From NCBI RefSeq assembly GCF_900103285.1, contig NZ_FNGS01000010.1:1-64000 (forward strand): a stretch of DNA of 64,000 nt, read 5' to 3'. The position numbers and the translations under genes were made by a program. Under the pieces are notes generated by a model that worked only from the letters and a program-made list of their open reading frames with translations, searched no databases and was not told the DNA's origin. The stretch comes from Siphonobacter aquaeclarae. GTDB taxonomy: Bacteria > Bacteroidota > Bacteroidia > Cytophagales > Spirosomataceae. This document shows positions 9,161-17,054 of this stretch, piece after piece; position 1 is the first letter of the stretch, and the number at the start of each line of letters is the position of its first letter.

Positions 9161-10324
9161 ATGCAAGATCGCTATGCGCAACGGGGGGTATCTGCCTCCA
9201 AAGAAGACGTACACAAAGCCATCGCCGCTTTGGACAAGGGACTTTTCCCGAAAGCTTTTTGTAAGATCGTTCCCGATACCCTTGCCGGAGATCCGGAATA
9301 CTGCACGATTATGCACGCCGACGGGGCAGGTACAAAAACTTCCCTGGCGTATCTGTACTGGAAAGAAACCGGAGACCTGTCTGTTTGGAAAGGCATTGCG
9401 CAGGATTCCATCGTGATGAATACCGACGACCTGCTATGCGTCGGCTGCACCGGCCCGGTATTGCTTTCCAGCTCTATCGACCGGAATAAAAACCGGATTC
9501 CCGGAGAAGTAATCGCTGAAATCATCAACGGTACTGAAGAAGTCCTGGCCATGCTCCGCGAGCACGGCGTGGAAATCTACTCGACGGGTGGCGAAACGGC
9601 CGATGTAGGAGATCTGGTTCGTACCATTACGGTCAACAGTACCGTCGTGGCCCGTATGAAACGCTCCGACGTCATCTCCAACGACCGCATCGAGGCCGGT
9701 GACGTAGTCGTAGGCCTGGCCTCTTACGGACAGGCTGCATACGAATCTTCCTATAATGGTGGAATGGGCTCGAACGGACTTACCTCTGCCCGCCACGACG
9801 TGCTCGGTCATTACCTGGCGGCGCTGTACCCCGAGAGTTTTGATCCCGAAGTACCTTCTGATCTGGTATACAGCGGCTCGCGCCGCCTGACGGATCCGGT
9901 TGAAGGTACTCCGCTGAATGTGGGCCAGCTGGTTCTGTCTCCTACGCGGACCTATGCGCCGGTTGTCAAGGCGATTCTTTCCGAAATCCGCCCGCATGGG
10001 ATGGTACACTGCTCGGGAGGCGCACAGACGAAGGTGCTGCACTTTATCGATAATCTTCACGTCGTCAAAGACAACCTGTTTCCGATTCCTCCGCTGTTCC
10101 GCCTGATTCAGGAAGAAAGCGGTACGGCCTGGTCGGAAATGTACAAGGTCTTCAACATGGGCCATCGCCTGGAAGTGTACCTGCCCGAAGCGGAAGCGCA
10201 GCGGGTTATTGAAATTTCCCGGTCGTTCGGCATCGAGGCACAGGTAATTGGCCGGGTTGAAGCGTTTGAAGGCAAGCGGGTAACGGTCCGGAGCGAGTTC
10301 GGCGAATTTACGTACGGAGACTGA
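9161..10324 (+). CDS. purM: Phosphoribosylformylglycinamidine cyclo-ligase (AIR synthase)
   Basis: A 387-aa PurM-like protein that closes FGAM to AIR in purine synthesis. It shows AIR synthase features: YAQRGVSASKEDVHKAI at the start, HADGAGTKTSLAY, VMNTDDLLCVGC, the STGGETADVGDLV segment and the C-terminal HCSGGAQTKV and FNMGHRLEVYL. It is longer than E. coli PurM (345 aa), as is common for the Bacteroidota form. The next gene (DUF433) starts three bases after its stop. Confidence 0.88.
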   Translation: MQDRYAQRGVSASKEDVHKAIAALDKGLFPKAFCKIVPDTLAGDPEYCTIMHADGAGTKTSLAYLYWKETGDLSVWKGIAQDSIVMNTDDLLCVGCTGPVLLSSSIDRNKNRIPGEVIAEIINGTEEVLAMLREHGVEIYSTGGETADVGDLVRTITVNSTVVARMKRSDVISNDRIEAGDVVVGLASYGQAAYESSYNGGMGSNGLTSARHDVLGHYLAALYPESFDPEVPSDLVYSGSRRLTDPVEGTPLNVGQLVLSPTRTYAPVVKAILSEIRPHGMVHCSGGAQTKVLHFIDNLHVVKDNLFPIPPLFRLIQEESGTAWSEMYKVFNMGHRLEVYLPEAEAQRVIEISRSFGIEAQVIGRVEAFEGKRVTVRSEFGEFTYGD

Positions 10325-10327
10325 GGC

Positions 10328-11008
10328 ATGGGGGAAACGATCCAATCTGTTGAACCCGCGCTGGGAACGGGCGTATATACCGTTCCAGATGTCGCACATA
10401 TTCTCCTGCTGCCGCTGACGCGGGTCCGTCGCTGGCTGGATGAATTCTGGAACGGACGGCTGTCCGAAACGACCGGTATGACCTATTCCTGGGGAAAAGG
10501 CCGCGACCGCGTTGTCACATTCCAGACCCTGATTGAATTCTATGTATTCTTCAAGCTGCGGGAGCTCGGGATTTCGACGACCCGGATTTTGCAGGCCCAT
10601 GAAGTCAGTTCCCGGTTGTTGCAAACGCCGTTTCCGTTCGCGTCGTCGTTTTTGCTGACCGATAGTAAGACGTTATTTGTCGAAATCGGAAACGAAACGC
10701 TGATCACTGCCGATTCCCGGCTGCAGTATGAAATCCGTGAAGTCATGGAAGGCTTTTGCCGGAAAATCGAGTTCGACGCCGACAAGCTGGCGTCAAAATT
10801 CTGGCCATTGGGCAAGGACCGCTCCATCGTGATCGATCCGCACCGGCAGTTTGGTCAGGCAGTGATTCAGGGAACGTCTGTTCTGGCCGAAACCCTTCAC
10901 CGGATTCACCTCGGAGGAGAAGAAAAGGAAACGATTGCCAGCCTGTTTGCGGTAACGCCGGCACAGGTCGACGACGCCCTCTTCTTCGTTAACCGTTCTG
11001 CCTCATGA
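10328..11008 (+). CDS. DUF433 antitoxin, VapB45-like
   Basis: A 226-aa protein with an N-terminal MerR-like helix region (VYTVPDVAHILLLPLTRVRRW, about 17-37, with the second half starting VTFQTLIEFYVFFKLRELG) and a C-terminal DUF433 domain (IDPHRQFGQAVIQGT through TPAQVDDALFFV, about 168-220). This two-part build and length fit VapB45-type antitoxins, which bind DNA and a PIN-like toxin. The stop overlaps the next start by four bases (ATGA), and that next gene encodes a PIN-like protein: the usual antitoxin-toxin order. It sits three bases behind purM, so it would also be read from the purM promoter. Confidence 0.75.
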   Translation: MGETIQSVEPALGTGVYTVPDVAHILLLPLTRVRRWLDEFWNGRLSETTGMTYSWGKGRDRVVTFQTLIEFYVFFKLRELGISTTRILQAHEVSSRLLQTPFPFASSFLLTDSKTLFVEIGNETLITADSRLQYEIREVMEGFCRKIEFDADKLASKFWPLGKDRSIVIDPHRQFGQAVIQGTSVLAETLHRIHLGGEEKETIASLFAVTPAQVDDALFFVNRSAS

Positions 11009-11352
11009 AACTCTTTCTGGATACGAATCTGACACCTTTTTTTCCGGCAGCCCTGCAAAGCGCGCTGGGGATGCTTCCGTGGAAAGAGGGAGAGTTTTCA
11101 GGTAAGCGCGACGCCGTACTGCTGACTCCGGAACTGAATGTTCATCGGACGCCTTCCCACTGGGCCATTCTCCGGAAACTGGGCGTAAGCGTGATATTCG
11201 TTTCCCTGCCGCCAGAGGGCGTATGGTTTCTCGACGAAGCAGCTATCCGGCAGAAGCGCTGGGAAGACATACTTCGCAAATGCAACCGGCAGGAAACCCG
11301 CCCGTTTGCCTTTCGGTGCGACCTGAACGGCACGCGCCTCAAAGCGTTATGA
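11005..11352 (+). CDS. PIN-like protein, VapC45-type toxin candidate
   Basis: A 115-aa protein starting MKLFLDTNL, the first-strand motif of PIN-like nucleases with the acidic residue D6, followed later by W53 in PSHWAILRKLG and W86/I89 in RWEDIL, resembling the VapC45/DUF5615-type pattern. The acidic residue usually placed before the W (D..W) is absent here (TPSHW), and the later D of the ITxD strand is also not evident (IFVSLPPEG), so the nuclease site may be degraded. Shorter than Mycobacterium VapC45 (138 aa, from memory). Coupled by four-base overlaps to the DUF433 gene before and the DUF167 gene after. Confidence 0.6.
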   Translation: MKLFLDTNLTPFFPAALQSALGMLPWKEGEFSGKRDAVLLTPELNVHRTPSHWAILRKLGVSVIFVSLPPEGVWFLDEAAIRQKRWEDILRKCNRQETRPFAFRCDLNGTRLKAL

Positions 11353-11609
11353 CGCTCCATATCCGGGTAAAGCCCAACAGCAAGGTCGACGGACTCGCCT
11401 ATGACGACGCCGGAAATCTCACCGTTAAAATCAAGGCTCCGGCACAGGACGGTAAAGCCAACGACTACCTGGTGAAGTACCTGGCAGGCGTTTTCGGTAT
11501 TTCGAAGTCCAAAGTACAGCTCGTATCCGGCTTCACCAATCCCCATAAAAAGTTGGAAATTGACGCTGAAGAGGCAGAAATCAAGCAAATACTACAACAG
11601 CTTGTGTAG
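11349..11609 (+). CDS. DUF167/YggU family protein
   Basis: An 86-aa protein with the DUF167 pattern: IRVKPNSK near the N-terminus, VKIKAPAQDGKANDYLVKYLA in the middle, and the SKSKVQLVSG segment before the C-terminal K..EI strand. Widely conserved, function not established. The ATG at 11349 overlaps the PIN-like stop by four bases; the longer frame starting at 11223 lies inside that gene and is not used. The last 18 bases overlap the tail of the convergent HAD gene. Confidence 0.85.
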   Translation: MTLHIRVKPNSKVDGLAYDDAGNLTVKIKAPAQDGKANDYLVKYLAGVFGISKSKVQLVSGFTNPHKKLEIDAEEAEIKQILQQLV

Positions 11610-12293
11610 CTCCCGCAACTCGCTGATCTGATAGGTAGCATGCTCGTAAGCCGGGTAGTGCGATTGCTCCGGCCGGAAATACACCGCGTCCATGCCGACG
11701 CTCAAGGCTCCGGCGATATCCGTTTCGGGGTTATCGCCAATCATCAGTGATTCCGACACAGCAGCGCCGGTTAATTCCAGCGCAAAACGGAACATCTTCT
11801 CTTCCGGCTTCTGCGCACCTGCTCTGGAGACCGTAATCACTTCCCGGAAGTAGTCTGTAATACCACTGCTTGACATTTTAATGGCCTGTACCTCGTCAAA
11901 ACCGTTGGTCAGAATGTGCATTTCGTACTTCGGCGCGAGGTAGTCGAGCAACTCTTTCGTGCCGGGCAGGAGGTGGGGCTTGTAAGAACATTGCGCGAGG
12001 TACCATTCGCTGTATTCGTCACAATGCGGGTGCTCGTCACAACCCAGCGCGCTCATCACTTCCCGGAAGCGGCGGTGCCGCAATTCAGCTTTGGTAATGC
12101 GGTTGGTATCGTGCAGGTGCCAGAGCTGTGCATTAACCTGGCCGAATGTTTGCTGGAGGAGGCTTTTTCCGCTTACACCAAATGTTGCAAGTCCGAAATG
12201 ATCATACAAATCAGCCAGGGTTTCATTGGAGTTCCGTTCAAAATCCCACAGGGTATGGTCCAGGTCAAAAAAGAGATGTTTGTACGCCGGCAT
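11592..12293 (-). CDS. yjjG: HAD-family hydrolase, YjjG-type nucleotidase
   Basis: A 233-aa HAD phosphatase. Motif I is FFDLDHTLWDFERN (D10 nucleophile, D12 acid), motif II ILTNGF with T/S, motif III Lys in QKPEEKMF and motif IV GDNPETDIAGA. The DHTLWDFERNS extension is typical of the YjjG branch, which dephosphorylates non-canonical pyrimidine nucleotides. Its start overlaps the end of the upstream nuclease gene by 29 bases; motif I so close to the N-terminus makes a later start impossible, so the overlap is real. Confidence 0.88.
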   Translation of the reverse strand: MPAYKHLFFDLDHTLWDFERNSNETLADLYDHFGLATFGVSGKSLLQQTFGQVNAQLWHLHDTNRITKAELRHRRFREVMSALGCDEHPHCDEYSEWYLAQCSYKPHLLPGTKELLDYLAPKYEMHILTNGFDEVQAIKMSSSGITDYFREVITVSRAGAQKPEEKMFRFALELTGAAVSESLMIGDNPETDIAGALSVGMDAVYFRPEQSHYPAYEHATYQISELRELHKLL

Positions 12294-12882
12294 GATGGAA
12301 TATTTTCTTGTCCTTTATCTGTGGACGGTGTTTCTCGAGAAAATCGGTGAATAACTCCAGCTCGTCGAGCAGGGGTTGGAAATCATACGAATCGTAATGG
12401 TACGTTTCGAGGTAAACGTTCTGGAAATCGGTAATGAGGTAGTCCAGCTGACGAATATTCCATTGACGGAGACCCAGCAGATATAACGTCTGAAAGTGAT
12501 GGGCGAACTTCGGCGGCTGGTAAGAAGCCGTGGTTTTGATGTCTATGGCGCGGTTTCCGCCCACGATATCGACAAGCCCGTAGAACTCGACATGCCGGAT
12601 AGCCGTCCGCACATAAAACTGCGTTTTATACCGGAACGGCAGGTGACTCCGCATTTGCCGGATAATATCCGCGGAAAAAGCTTCTTCTCCCTTGCCGGTG
12701 ACGAGCGCCGTTTCGAAGTTCACGCCGCGTAGCTGAGCCTCTGTTTGCGGACGGGGTACACGATTGATCCGGTCGATCAGCTCCTGCTCACTCACGTAGA
12801 GGTCTCCTTCGCTGTTCCGGGCTTCGTGGTGAAACAGTGAAAAGGACTGAAGCAAAGAGGGATAGATGCGGTAGCGAAGCAT
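12265..12882 (-). CDS. RecB-like PD-(D/E)XK nuclease domain protein
   Basis: A 205-aa protein with the core of a PD-(D/E)XK nuclease: a Glu (E57) in the first helix, GLVDIV with D105, then AIDIKTT giving D114-x-K116, and the helix IV Q-type segment HHFQTLYLLGL. This resembles RecB-family/PDDEXK_1 nucleases, but no helicase part is present. Substrate unknown; a DNA repair or nucleic acid role is inferred. It overlaps the YjjG gene by 29 bases, implying co-transcription. Confidence 0.75.
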   Translation of the reverse strand: MLRYRIYPSLLQSFSLFHHEARNSEGDLYVSEQELIDRINRVPRPQTEAQLRGVNFETALVTGKGEEAFSADIIRQMRSHLPFRYKTQFYVRTAIRHVEFYGLVDIVGGNRAIDIKTTASYQPPKFAHHFQTLYLLGLRQWNIRQLDYLITDFQNVYLETYHYDSYDFQPLLDELELFTDFLEKHRPQIKDKKIFHHAGVQTSLF

Positions 12883-12883
12883 T

Positions 12884-12930
12884 TTAAGGGCTTTAAGCTA
12901 TATGCTGCAGGCTTTAAGCAAAAGGCTGTT
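12884..12930. repeat. GGCTTTAAGC-type short repeats
   Basis: Starting just after the nuclease start codon, GGGCTTTAAGCTATATGC and CAGGCTTTAAGCAAAAGGCTG are two degenerate copies of a GGCTTTAAGC unit, like the units at 270-440. Confidence 0.5.
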
Positions 12931-12951
12931 ACCAATGGTCTTCTTTTTAAC

Positions 12952-13021
12952 TTTCTGTGAATTCTGTGTTTTCTGTGAGAGATTTAATTTTTTCTCACAG
13001 AAAACACAGAATTCACAGAAA
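12952..13021. repeat. 29-bp perfect inverted repeat built from TTCTGTG units
   Basis: The arms 12952-12980 and 12993-13021 are exact reverse complements (29 of 29) around a 12-base AT-rich loop. Each arm holds three TTCTGTG heptamers spaced 9 and 8 bases apart. It lies between two divergently or independently placed minus-strand genes (valS end, nuclease start). Function unknown; it has no clean T-run and may be a mobile palindromic repeat. Confidence 0.85.
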
Positions 13022-13058
13022 AGGCTCGATGAGGGAACTGAACCGGTTACTATCCGAT

Positions 13059-13093
13059 TACAGCCTACAGCCTACAGCCTACAGCCTACAGCC
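13059..13093. repeat. Five tandem TACAGCC heptamers overlapping the valS stop
   Basis: Five exact TACAGCC copies in a row (13059-13093). The valS stop codon (complement of CTA at 13086-13088) lies within the junction of copies four and five, so the array has entered the end of the gene. Confidence 0.9.
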
Positions 13094-15722
13094 CGAGGCT
13101 CGTAAGCGCCTCGCGGAGCGCTTCAATCTTGCGTTCGGCGTCGGCTTTTTTCTGCCGTTCCTTCTCTACGATTTCCGGCTTGGCGTTGGCAACAAACCGT
13201 TCGTTGGAAAGCTTGGCGTCGACCGACTTCATAAAGCCTTCGTTGTATTCAATTTCTTTCGAGATACGTTCGCGTTCGGCTTCCACGTCGATCTTTTCAC
13301 CGAGTTCGATGAAGAGCTTGTCGACGTTGACGAGAAACGCCGTTGCACCGGCTACGTCTTCCTCAACTACACGGATCGGAGAGGTATTGGCGAGTTTCCG
13401 GACAATACCGTCAATCCGGTTGAAGCGTGCCGGCGCATCGGTCCGGACGGCCAGCGGCAACTCTTCCTTCGGCGAAAGGCCTTTGGAATTCCGCGTTTCC
13501 CGGATTTTCGTCACAATCTCAAACAGCGCGTCAAAATCGGCGAGCAGGGCGGCGTCAACCGCTCCGACCGTCGGATAGGCCGCCCGGCTCAGGCTTTCGC
13601 CTTCCCGCCGGTCGCGGAGATTCTGCCAGATTTCTTCGGTGATGAAGGGCATGAAGGGATGCATCAGCGCCATCAACTGATCGAAGAACGTCAGCGTCGC
13701 TTCATAGGTTTCCCGATCGATCGGCGTTTCGAAGGCCGGTTTGATGATCTCCAGGTAGTTCGAACAGAATTCGTCCCAAATCAGCTTATAGGCAGCATGC
13801 AGGGCGTCTGAAATCCGGAATTTGCTGAAGTGATCGAGGATTTCGGCCAGAGTCGTATTCAGCTTCGACTCAAACCAGGCTACTGCCAGGCGGTTTCCTT
13901 CCGGTGCGGGCTGATCTGAGATTTCCCAGCCTTTCAGCAGGCGGAAAGCATTCCAGACCTTGTTGCAGAAGTTACGGCCCTGCTCACATAGCTTTTCGTC
14001 AAACAGCAGGTCGTTACCGGCAGGAGCCGAAAACAGCAGGCCAGTCCGGACGCCGTCGGCGCCGAATTTCGCAATCAGGTCGAGCGGGTCAGGGGAGTTG
14101 CCGAGCTGTTTCGACATCTTCCGGCCTTTGGCGTCCCGTACGATTCCGGTGAGGTATACGTTTTTGAACGGCCGCTCGCCCATGAATTCATACCCGGCCA
14201 TGATCATCCGGGCTACCCAGAAGAAAAGGATATCCGGCCCCGTAACGAGGTCACTCGTGGGGTAGTAATACTTGATATCCTTATTTTCCGGATCCTGAAT
14301 GGCATCAAATACGCCGAACGGCCACAGCCAGGATGAAAACCAGGTATCGAGCACATCATGATCCTGTTCGAGATCCTGCTCGGTGAGGGCGAACAATTGC
14401 AGGTCGCGCTGCGCTTTCCGCAGGGCTTCCCGCTTGTTTTTCGCTACGATGATCGTGCCGTCTTTCAGGTAGAAGGCCGGAATCTGCTGGCCCCACCAGA
14501 GCTGGCGGGAAATACACCAGTCGTGGATGTTTTCCATCCACACCCGGTAGGTATTCTTGAATTTCGCCGGAATCAGGGCAACGTCGTCGTTCATGACGGC
14601 GTCCAGGGCCGGCTTCGCCAGGTCTTCCATTTTCAGCCACCATTGCATCGAGAGTTTGGGCTCGATGACGGCGCCGGTACGTTCGGAAGTCCCTACGTTC
14701 GACTTGTAATCTTCAATCTTTTCGAGGAAACCCTTTTCCTCGAGCTCCTTGATGATCGCCTTGCGGGCAGCAAAACGGTCGACACCAACGTAGATCTGCG
14801 CCTTTTCGTTGAGCGTGCCGTCGTCGTTGAGGATATCGAGTACCGGCAGACGGTGTTTCTGGCCAAGTTCGTAGTCGTTCAGGTCGTGTGCCGGCGTTAC
14901 TTTCAGCGCGCCGGTTCCGAAGTCCATCGTCACGTATTCATCAAGAATAACAGGGATTTCCCGGTCGATGAGCGGAATCCGGACTTTCTTTCCGTGGAGG
15001 TGGGTATACCGCTCGTCTTCCGGGTGAACGCAGATCGCGGCATCCGCCATGATCGTTTCCGGGCGGACGGTCGCGATGGTCACAAACGCACCATCTTCCC
15101 CAACCACAGGGTAGTTGATGTAAACCAGGCGGGATTGTACTTCCTTGAAGATTACTTCTTCGTCGGAAAGCGCCGTTTTGCCCTGGGGATCCCAGTTCAC
15201 CATCCGGACACCGCGGTAGATCAGCCCTTTGTTGTAGAGACGAACGAATACTTCGATGACCGAATCGTAATACGTTTCGTCCATCGTGAAGCGGGTGCGG
15301 TCCCAGTCGCAGGAAGCGCCGAGCTTTTTCAGCTGCTCCAGGATGATTCCGCCGTATTTTTCCTTCCACTCAAACGCGTAGGTGAGGAATTCTTCACGGG
15401 TGAGGTCGGTTTTAGCGATTCCCCGTTCCTTCAGCATGTTGACGACCTTGGCTTCGGTCGCAATGGAGGCGTGGTCGGTTCCCGGCACCCACAGTGCTTC
15501 CTTTCCTTCCATCCGGGCTTTGCGGATGAGGATATCCTGGATCGTGTTGTTCAGCATGTGTCCCATGTGCAGGATACCTGTCACGTTGGGAGGCGGAATC
15601 ACGATCGTATAGGGTTCTTTGGCGGGGTCCGGCTGAGAGGCGAAGACTTTGTGCTTCAACCAGTACGCGTACCACTTATCTTCAACTTCTGTGGGAGAAT
15701 ACGTTTTGGAAATCGAGCTCAT
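13086..15722 (-). CDS. valS: Valyl-tRNA synthetase
   Basis: An 878-aa class I synthetase charging tRNA-Val. The HIGH motif is HMGH (52-55) inside PPPNVTGILHMGH, and the KMSKS motif is KMSKQ in GRKMSKQLGNSPDPL. The CP1 editing domain contains PETIMADAAICVHPEDERY and TPAHDLNDYELG. The C-terminal ~70 residues form the coiled-coil arm typical of ValS (KIDVEAERERISKEIEYNEG onwards). The frame opens 22 codons earlier, but the ATG at 15722 fits the conserved N-terminus and lies 54 bases behind a perfect -7 element. Its last codons are part of a heptamer array. Confidence 0.97.
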   Translation of the reverse strand: MSSISKTYSPTEVEDKWYAYWLKHKVFASQPDPAKEPYTIVIPPPNVTGILHMGHMLNNTIQDILIRKARMEGKEALWVPGTDHASIATEAKVVNMLKERGIAKTDLTREEFLTYAFEWKEKYGGIILEQLKKLGASCDWDRTRFTMDETYYDSVIEVFVRLYNKGLIYRGVRMVNWDPQGKTALSDEEVIFKEVQSRLVYINYPVVGEDGAFVTIATVRPETIMADAAICVHPEDERYTHLHGKKVRIPLIDREIPVILDEYVTMDFGTGALKVTPAHDLNDYELGQKHRLPVLDILNDDGTLNEKAQIYVGVDRFAARKAIIKELEEKGFLEKIEDYKSNVGTSERTGAVIEPKLSMQWWLKMEDLAKPALDAVMNDDVALIPAKFKNTYRVWMENIHDWCISRQLWWGQQIPAFYLKDGTIIVAKNKREALRKAQRDLQLFALTEQDLEQDHDVLDTWFSSWLWPFGVFDAIQDPENKDIKYYYPTSDLVTGPDILFFWVARMIMAGYEFMGERPFKNVYLTGIVRDAKGRKMSKQLGNSPDPLDLIAKFGADGVRTGLLFSAPAGNDLLFDEKLCEQGRNFCNKVWNAFRLLKGWEISDQPAPEGNRLAVAWFESKLNTTLAEILDHFSKFRISDALHAAYKLIWDEFCSNYLEIIKPAFETPIDRETYEATLTFFDQLMALMHPFMPFITEEIWQNLRDRREGESLSRAAYPTVGAVDAALLADFDALFEIVTKIRETRNSKGLSPKEELPLAVRTDAPARFNRIDGIVRKLANTSPIRVVEEDVAGATAFLVNVDKLFIELGEKIDVEAERERISKEIEYNEGFMKSVDAKLSNERFVANAKPEIVEKERQKKADAERKIEALREALTSLGL

Positions 15723-15775
15723 GGAAACAGTAGTGATGGTCCGGAAAACCCCTTCCGGGACAGCATTTGGAAACA

Positions 15776-15783
15776 CAAAGATA
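15776..15783 (-). promoter_or_regulatory. -7 promoter element TATCTTTG for valS
   Basis: Full TAnnTTTG match on the minus strand, 53 bases before the valS ATG. This also argues against the longer valS reading frame that would start at 15788. Confidence 0.65.
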
Positions 15784-15881
15784 CGCATTCCGGCCCTGTG
15801 GGAGGAAATAATGTTGGGAGGGCATCCGGCCCGGTTCCGGACCGTCCGGCAGTACCTGCGCGGAGCAATGGCAAAAAAGGC

Positions 15882-15889
15882 TATTTTTG
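15882..15889 (+). promoter_or_regulatory. -7 promoter element TATTTTTG four bases before acyltransferase gene
   Basis: Full TAnnTTTG match ending four bases before the ATG at 15894, so the transcript is predicted to be leaderless or nearly so. Confidence 0.65.
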
Positions 15890-15893
15890 TTCC

Positions 15894-16679
15894 ATGAGGC
15901 GTATTTTACTGAGTCTGTATTCCGTTTGGGCAGCCTTCTGGTTTCTCTTCATCTTCCTGTTAATTTTCCCCTTCCAGTACCTGTTTCTGCAGAAAGAGTC
16001 CTGGAAACCGCTTGCACACCGCTGCAACCGCATCTGGGCGCAGTTGTTCTTTCCGTTGATCGGCATGCCTGTGTTTGTTCGTTTCGAGGGAGAAAAGCCG
16101 GATGAGCACCGGGCCTATGTTTTTGTCTCGAACCATTTTTCGTACCTCGACATCGCCGTATACATGCTTATCGTGAAGAATTATTTCGCGTTTATGGGAA
16201 AAAGCGTCCTGAAAAAAGCGCCTTTGTTCGGGTACATGTTTGCGAAACTGCATATTCAGGTAGACCGGAACGATCCGCAAAGCCGCTCCAAATCCCTCCA
16301 GCGGTCGTACCGGGCGCTGAGCCAGGGGCGAAGCATGGTTATTTACCCCGAAGGCGGTATCAAGGCGACGCATCCGCCGGCCATGTTTCCCAACTTCAAG
16401 GACGGCGCCTTCAAAATGGCCGTCAAACAGCAGGTACCTATTGTCCCGATTACGTTGCTGAACAACTACAAACGCCTTCCCGATAAGAAGAAAATAGGAA
16501 TATACCCCGGCGCTATCCGGGCGGTTATTCATCCGCCGATTGAAACAAAAGGGTTGGGAGAAGACGCCATTACGCGGCTGAAAGAAGACGTTTTCGCACT
16601 GATGCAAACGACGCTCGACGAGTACCACCGCGATCCAAAGGCCCATCGGGAGGCATACGAGCGGTTTACCGTTTTCTGA
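15894..16679 (+). CDS. plsC: 1-acyl-sn-glycerol-3-phosphate acyltransferase (PlsC-like)
   Basis: A 261-aa membrane-anchored acyltransferase for the second acylation of glycerol-3-phosphate. One N-terminal hydrophobic segment (ILLSLYSVWAAFWFLFIFLL) is followed by the catalytic NHxxxxD block (NHFSYLDI), a GKSVLKKAPLFGYMF segment, and the substrate motif YPEGGIKA (for the usual FPEGTRS). The frame runs open upstream to 14358, but that part is antisense to valS; the start is set by the N-terminal membrane segment and the promoter just ahead. gatC follows after 29 bases with its own -7-like element. Confidence 0.88.
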   Translation: MRRILLSLYSVWAAFWFLFIFLLIFPFQYLFLQKESWKPLAHRCNRIWAQLFFPLIGMPVFVRFEGEKPDEHRAYVFVSNHFSYLDIAVYMLIVKNYFAFMGKSVLKKAPLFGYMFAKLHIQVDRNDPQSRSKSLQRSYRALSQGRSMVIYPEGGIKATHPPAMFPNFKDGAFKMAVKQQVPIVPITLLNNYKRLPDKKKIGIYPGAIRAVIHPPIETKGLGEDAITRLKEDVFALMQTTLDEYHRDPKAHREAYERFTVF

Positions 16680-16695
16680 TCGCCGGAAAAATCAC

Positions 16696-16703
16696 GACCT
16701 TTG
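16696..16703 (+). promoter_or_regulatory. Near-consensus -7 element GACCTTTG before gatC
   Basis: Differs from TAnnTTTG only in the first base and ends five bases before the gatC ATG. Confidence 0.4.
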
Positions 16704-16708
16704 TCATT

Positions 16709-16996
16709 ATGCAGGTAGACAAAGACACCCTACAGAAGATCGCACAGCTCGCCCGCCTCGAAATTCAGCCGGGCGAAGAGGAATCGCTGAAAGCTACTCT
16801 CAGCAGCGTGCTGACATGGATGGAGCAACTCAACGAACTCGATACATCGGGCATCGAACCCCTAACGCACATGAGCGTGGAGGTGAATGCGTTCCGCCCG
16901 GACGTCGCGAAACAGACGCTGACTACTGAGCAGGGACTCCTCAACGCCCCCAAACGGGATGAGCAGTTTTTCCGGGTACCCAAAGTGCTGGAGTAG
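16709..16996 (+). CDS. gatC: Asp-tRNA(Asn)/Glu-tRNA(Gln) amidotransferase subunit C
   Basis: A 95-aa GatC, the small subunit that wraps around GatA in the amidotransferase making Gln-tRNA(Gln) or Asn-tRNA(Asn). Typical features: IAQLARLEIQPGEEESL at the N-terminus, LTWMEQLNELDTSGIEPL in the middle, and a C-terminal FFRVPKVLE. gatA and gatB are not adjacent. A strong terminator follows. Confidence 0.95.
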   Translation: MQVDKDTLQKIAQLARLEIQPGEEESLKATLSSVLTWMEQLNELDTSGIEPLTHMSVEVNAFRPDVAKQTLTTEQGLLNAPKRDEQFFRVPKVLE

Positions 16997-17017
16997 GTTC
17001 AATGAAAAGAATAGCCA

Positions 17018-17046
17018 GGCCGGTCGACTAACGACCGGCCTTTTTT
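17018..17046 (+). terminator. Terminator after gatC
   Basis: A perfect 9-bp stem GGCCGGTCG / CGACCGGCC, five-base loop, then TTTTTT. Confidence 0.9.
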
Positions 17047-17054
17047 ATTGCCCC

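Noticed and set aside
9434-10624. 396-codon open frame on - across purM and the DUF433 gene
   Set aside because: Antisense to two supported genes and without any known motif.
13059-13093. CRISPR-like array
   Set aside because: The units are only seven bases, directly adjoining with no spacers, and no cas gene is in the window.
14358-15893. Long upstream extension of the acyltransferase reading frame (about 512 codons)
   Set aside because: It is antisense to valS, and the acyltransferase has a normal N-terminal membrane segment at 15894 with a promoter just ahead.
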